Origin: Lachnospiraceae bacterium
GTDB taxonomy: Bacteria > Bacillota > Clostridia > Lachnospirales > Lachnospiraceae
Length of the DNA: 16,680 nt
Reading direction: 5' to 3'
NCBI GenBank assembly: GCA_900763175.1
Contig: CAAFJI010000149.1
Span: forward strand, 1-16,680
A program made the translations under genes and the position numbers. Below the pieces are notes generated by a model. It saw nothing but the letters and a program-made list of their open reading frames with translations, made no database searches and was not told where the DNA came from. Below, piece after piece: positions 14,021 to 16,680 of the stretch (the stretch's first letter is position 1; the number at the start of each line of letters is the position of its first letter).

Positions 14021-15361
14021 TTATACAACCCTGTGCTCCATCCATTTCCCACTGCGAAATCTCAGAATAAATACAATTCCTCTCACTGCCCAGTCTGTGA
14101 ACATTCCGATCCACACTGCCATAGGTCCCATACCGCAGCCACGGATAAGATAAACGCAGAGACAGTAACGAAACACCCACATGGTGGTGCAGGAAGTGAT
14201 CATTGAAAATTTCACATCACCAGCTGCACGCATCCCATAAGCAGGAATGAAGGCCGGCATCCAGATCAGAGGCTTCACAATGGTAATCCAGAACATCATA
14301 TCCATGCACATTTTCGCACTCTCCTGCTCCATGCCGCCCATCATGGTAATCGGCCTGGCCAGTGCGTAGACTACCAGACAGCAGAAAACAAGAAAGACTT
14401 CCGAAAATGCCATCAGTTTTTTCATATAGTAGACAGCTTCGTCCTTACGTCCGGCCCCCATACTCTGTCCAACCACTGTCATCAATCCAATCCCCACACC
14501 GATAACAGCTGTTCCATTCAGATTTTCCAGAATGCTGGTCATGGCCTGGGCTGCAATGGCAGTGGTTCCAAGAGTGGAAACCGTAGACTGAATGGCAAGC
14601 TTGCCAAGCTGGAACATACTATTCTCCACACCAGAGGGAATTCCAAGAGCCAGGATTCTTTTGATCATTTTCATATCGGGACGGATCTGAAGATAATTTT
14701 TTACCACAATAGGCTGTCTGTCCTTTCGCAGCTGATACAGAACTACAACTGCACAAAAGATTCTGGATACCAATGTGGAGATTGCTGCGCCTGCAACACC
14801 CATATGAAACACCCAGATCAGGATACCATTTCCCACAATGTTCATTACATTGGATATGATAGAAATGATCATGGGTCCTCTTGTATTCTCCTGTGCACGG
14901 AAAATCGAGGCTCCGGCATCGTACAGGGCAATAAACGGGTAGGACAGTACGGTATAGAAAAAATATACCATGGAATTTTCCATAACGTCTGCATCTACTT
15001 TTCCGAAAATAAAGCTTAAAAGAGGGGCACGAAAAGCCACTCCTGCAATCACGATAAAGACCGAAATTGCCGTAATGATAAACAATGCCTGTCTTGCTGA
15101 TTTATTTGCCATCTCATGATTTTTCTGGCCCAGATACTGGGTACAGATGATCGTTCCTCCAGCTGCCAGTGCAGAAAATGCCTGGATGATCAGCACATTG
15201 ATGGAATCTACAAGAGAAACTGCAGAAATTGCTGCTGAGCCTACATTGCTGACCATCATGGTATCTACCGTACCCATCAGCGCATTCAGCACCTGTTCCA
15301 TTATGATAGGAATGAGCAGTGCCCTCAACATTTTGTTTGTAAAAATATGTTGCTGTTCCAT
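14021..15361 (-). CDS. MATE-family multidrug/cation efflux transporter
   Basis: A 446-residue polytopic membrane protein with the hydrophobic profile and length of MATE (MatE/NorM/DinF superfamily) antiporters, about 12 membrane segments in two repeated halves. Family-typical pieces are LRALLIPIIMEQVLNALMGTVDTMMVSNVG near the N-terminus, AQENTRGPMIISIISNVMNIVGNGILIW at about 155-180 and the second-half equivalent LALGIPSGVENSMFQLGK. These proteins export drugs or metabolites using Na+ or H+ gradients; substrate cannot be told from sequence. The ATG at 15361 follows AAGGAG (15371-15366) by 4 nt. It lies upstream of, and in the same direction as, the cobalamin operon, but that operon has its own promoter, so a role in cobalamin traffic is only a possibility. 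I see no riboswitch in front of this gene. Confidence 0.92.
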   Translation of the reverse strand: MEQQHIFTNKMLRALLIPIIMEQVLNALMGTVDTMMVSNVGSAAISAVSLVDSINVLIIQAFSALAAGGTIICTQYLGQKNHEMANKSARQALFIITAISVFIVIAGVAFRAPLLSFIFGKVDADVMENSMVYFFYTVLSYPFIALYDAGASIFRAQENTRGPMIISIISNVMNIVGNGILIWVFHMGVAGAAISTLVSRIFCAVVVLYQLRKDRQPIVVKNYLQIRPDMKMIKRILALGIPSGVENSMFQLGKLAIQSTVSTLGTTAIAAQAMTSILENLNGTAVIGVGIGLMTVVGQSMGAGRKDEAVYYMKKLMAFSEVFLVFCCLVVYALARPITMMGGMEQESAKMCMDMMFWITIVKPLIWMPAFIPAYGMRAAGDVKFSMITSCTTMWVFRYCLCVYLIRGCGMGPMAVWIGMFTDWAVRGIVFILRFRSGKWMEHRVV

Positions 15362-15407
15362 AAAACTCCTTTTCCTTTACAGGTTTCCTTTCCCTGTTAT
15401 CTGTGCT

Positions 15408-15437
15408 ATTATACACCTTAGACGCTGCCGATGTACA
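15408..15437 (-). promoter_or_regulatory. Probable promoter of the MATE gene
   Basis: The minus strand has TATAAT at 15413-15408 and, 18 nt upstream, TGTACA at 15437-15432, which matches four of six bases of the TTGACA box. The predicted start lies about 40 nt before the ATG. The same A/T block also reads TATTAT on the plus strand (15407-15412), so it might serve the divergent pseudouridine synthase too, but no good plus-strand -35 is present. Confidence 0.6.
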
Positions 15438-15478
15438 GAGATATCAGCCGGCATTTTCCTTTTTTACAGAAGTAACAC

Positions 15479-15486
15479 AGGAGGAG
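15479..15486 (+). promoter_or_regulatory. Ribosome binding site deciding the TTG start of the pseudouridine synthase
   Basis: AGGAGGAG lies 6 nt before TTG at 15493. The longer open frame, beginning at 15403, overlaps the divergent promoter region and lacks a comparable site. Confidence 0.82.
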
Positions 15487-15492
15487 ATCATT

Positions 15493-16401
15493 TTGGACAG
15501 ACTGCTTACTTATTTCGTCGAAGCTTCCCAGGAGGGACTGCTTCTTTTGGATTTTTTGAGAAAAAAAGGGTTTTCCCGGAACCTGTTAGCTTCCATGAAG
15601 CCGGATCACTCAGCCATCCGGCTAAACGGACAGCGGGGATTCGGAAAATCCGTACTCCACAGGGGGGATGTCCTTCAGATCCATGTCCCGGAGACAGAAA
15701 ACAGTGACAACATCCTTCCTGTAAAAATGGATCTCTCTATCCTGTTTGAAGATGAAGATATTCTGGTTATCAACAAGCCGGCAGATATGCCGGTTCATCC
15801 CTCTGCCGGAAATTATGAGAACACCCTTGCAAATGGAGTCCGGTGGTATTATGAGGAAAAAGGGCTGCCCTTTGTCTACCGCTGCATCAACCGGCTGGAC
15901 CGCGATACCACAGGTGCCCTTATTCTGGCAAAAAACCCATACAGTGCCGCTGTCCTTTCTGCACAAATGAAGCAGCGGCAGATACGCCGTACCTACCTGG
16001 CCATTGTCCAGGGCATTCCTCCAGAAAGAGGCTCTGTGGATGCTCCTGTTGCAAGAGCCAGCGACTCCGCCATTATGCGCACCGTTGATAAAGAAAGGGG
16101 AGAAACTGCCATCACTCATTTTCAGAGGCTGGCTACTTACGCAAGCCCCTCTGATGGGGAATCCTATTCTCTTGTTGAGCTTCATCTGGAGACAGGCCGT
16201 ACTCACCAGATCCGTGTGCACATGAAATATCTTGGATATCCCCTCCCCGGAGATTTTCTCTACCATCCGGATTATCGAATCATAAACCGTCAGCCGCTTC
16301 ACTCCTTCCAGCTGGAGTTTCTTCATCCGGTCACTCAAAAATCCATGTGCATCACTGCCCCGGTGCCGGAAGATTTTACAGAAGCAGTTTCTTTTTCATA
16401 A
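15493..16401 (+). CDS. RluA-family RNA pseudouridine synthase
   Basis: A 302-residue protein with an S4-like RNA-binding domain at about 1-75 (LLDFLRKKGFSRNLLASMK, then LNGQRG and HRGDVLQIHVPE) and the RluA/RluD catalytic domain after it. Motifs are LFEDEDILVINKPADMPVHPS, INRLDRDTTGALILAKN with catalytic Asp136, RTYLAIVQG, and ELHLETGRTHQIRVHMKYLGYPLPGD. The catalytic motif has Asn where the HRLD form has His; variants starting NRLD are, to my knowledge, known in Firmicutes. It converts uridine to pseudouridine, probably in rRNA; which site cannot be said. The start is TTG 15493 because of the AGGAGGAG upstream. It is divergent from the MATE gene, and its stop codon runs straight into the repeat block. 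Confidence 0.93.
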   Translation: MDRLLTYFVEASQEGLLLLDFLRKKGFSRNLLASMKPDHSAIRLNGQRGFGKSVLHRGDVLQIHVPETENSDNILPVKMDLSILFEDEDILVINKPADMPVHPSAGNYENTLANGVRWYYEEKGLPFVYRCINRLDRDTTGALILAKNPYSAAVLSAQMKQRQIRRTYLAIVQGIPPERGSVDAPVARASDSAIMRTVDKERGETAITHFQRLATYASPSDGESYSLVELHLETGRTHQIRVHMKYLGYPLPGDFLYHPDYRIINRQPLHSFQLEFLHPVTQKSMCITAPVPEDFTEAVSFS

Positions 16402-16476
16402 GAGGAATCCTGCTCGCAGGATTCTCCGCCTGGGTTGGGCCGCTGCCGTGATACCCGCCTTTCCACCCCTTCCAGC

Positions 16477-16498
16477 TCCTGCCCGGCAGGACTTTTTT
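16477..16498 (+). terminator. Intrinsic terminator in repeat unit 1
   Basis: TCCTGC and GCAGGA (16477-16482, 16486-16491) form a 6-bp GC-rich stem around CCG, followed by C and six T. It would end transcription of the pseudouridine synthase about 90 nt after its stop codon. Confidence 0.75.
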
Positions 16499-16614
16499 GT
16501 GTAACAGGAGATTCCACCGAAATTTCGTATTACATAAAAAAGAATCCTGCTGGGCAGGATTCTCCGCCTGCGGCGGGTCGCTTCAGCGACATCTACCTTT
16601 CCGCCGCAGTGCAA

Positions 16615-16636
16615 TCCTGCCCGGCAGGGCTTTTTT
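16615..16636 (+). terminator. Intrinsic terminator in repeat unit 2
   Basis: CCTGC-CCG-GCAGG (16616-16628) is followed by GC and six T, the same structure as in unit 1, with a T-G pair at the base. Confidence 0.7.
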
Positions 16637-16680
16637 ATGCAACAGGGGATTCCAACGGAATTTCCTATTGCATAAAAAAG
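16630..16680. repeat. Long AT-rich palindrome closing repeat unit 2
   Basis: CTTTTTTATGCAACAGG at 16630-16646 is matched in reverse complement at 16664-16680 with a single mismatch, and the inner GGATTCC/GGAATTTCC extends the stem. With runs of T at one end and A at the other, it could act as a terminator on either strand. The corresponding palindrome in unit 1 (16492-16542) is similar. Confidence 0.75.

Larger units (their letters stand above)
16402..16680. repeat. Tandem structured repeat, about 137-138 bp per unit
   Basis: Two units lie head to tail: GAATCCTGC recurs at 16405 and 16542, and CATAAAAAAG at 16533-16542 and 16671-16680. The window ends exactly where a third unit would begin. 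Each unit has a GAATCCTG/CAGGATTC hairpin followed by TCCGCCTG, a middle block, a CCTGCCCGGCAGG terminator-like hairpin with six T, and an AT-rich palindrome. In unit 2 the middle block is itself folded: CTGCGGCGG (16568-16576) pairs with CCGCCGCAG (16601-16609) around GTCGC-TTCA-GCGAC (16577-16590). In unit 1 that block has diverged and lost the pairing. No protein is evident. It looks like a dispersed intergenic repeat expanded locally. Confidence 0.88.

Noticed and set aside
15362..15492. A second riboswitch in front of the MATE gene, or a true shared bidirectional promoter
   Set aside because: No cobalamin-aptamer motif was found in the 131 nt, and the plus strand lacks a plausible -35 at the right distance from TATTAT.
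16402..16680. CRISPR array at the right end
   Set aside because: Units are long (137-138 bp), similar over most of their length, adjacent without unique spacers, and contain terminators and nested palindromes.

Overview
The window carries an almost complete anaerobic (cobalt-early) cobalamin corrin-ring operon of a Gram-positive Clostridia-type bacterium. Low-to-moderate GC, strong AGGAGG-type ribosome sites, several TTG starts, a gene order typical of Firmicutes, and families of palindromic intergenic repeats together suggest a gut Lachnospiraceae (Blautia/Ruminococcus-like). That placement is an inference, because no marker gene is present.

Layout. (1) 14-1363, + strand: a MocR/GabR-type regulator (GntR-like winged helix plus aminotransferase fold) whose expected PLP-binding lysine is an arginine. 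It converges on the operon and overlaps its last gene by 20 bp. (2) 1344-13948, - strand: eleven genes read right to left, cbiD-cbiL-cbiF-cbiG-cbiH-cbiJET-cbiA-cbiB-cobD-cbiP-cbiC. They follow a near-consensus promoter, a cobalamin-riboswitch-like leader and an intrinsic terminator. (3) 14021-15361, - strand: a MATE-family efflux protein with its own probable promoter. (4) 15493-16401, + strand: an RluA-family pseudouridine synthase that starts at TTG. (5) 16402-16680: tandem copies of a 137-138 bp structured, terminator-bearing repeat cut by the window edge.

How the genes work together. CbiL, CbiH and CbiF methylate C20, C17 and C11. CbiG opens the delta-lactone and CbiD methylates C1. The CbiJ-CbiE-CbiT fusion reduces the ring, methylates C5 and C15 and decarboxylates the C12 acetate. 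CbiC shifts the C11 methyl to C12, giving cobyrinate. CbiA amidates the a and c side chains, CbiP amidates b, d, e and g, CobD makes aminopropanol phosphate and CbiB attaches it. Absent from the window are cobalt chelatase (CbiK/CbiX), uroporphyrinogen methyltransferase, corrinoid adenosyltransferase and the lower-ligand genes (cobU, cobS, cobT, cobC), so these must lie elsewhere.

Most gene junctions in the operon are 4-20 nt gaps or overlaps. The clear exception is the roughly 235 nt cobD-cbiP junction, which is filled by a 163 bp imperfect palindromic element resembling a non-coding mobile repeat. The pathway itself is well known. The less ordinary points are the regulator's altered PLP pocket, the palindrome inside the operon mRNA, the three-domain CbiJET protein, the compact riboswitch leader with an inverted repeat over the transcription start, and the nested tandem repeats at the right end.
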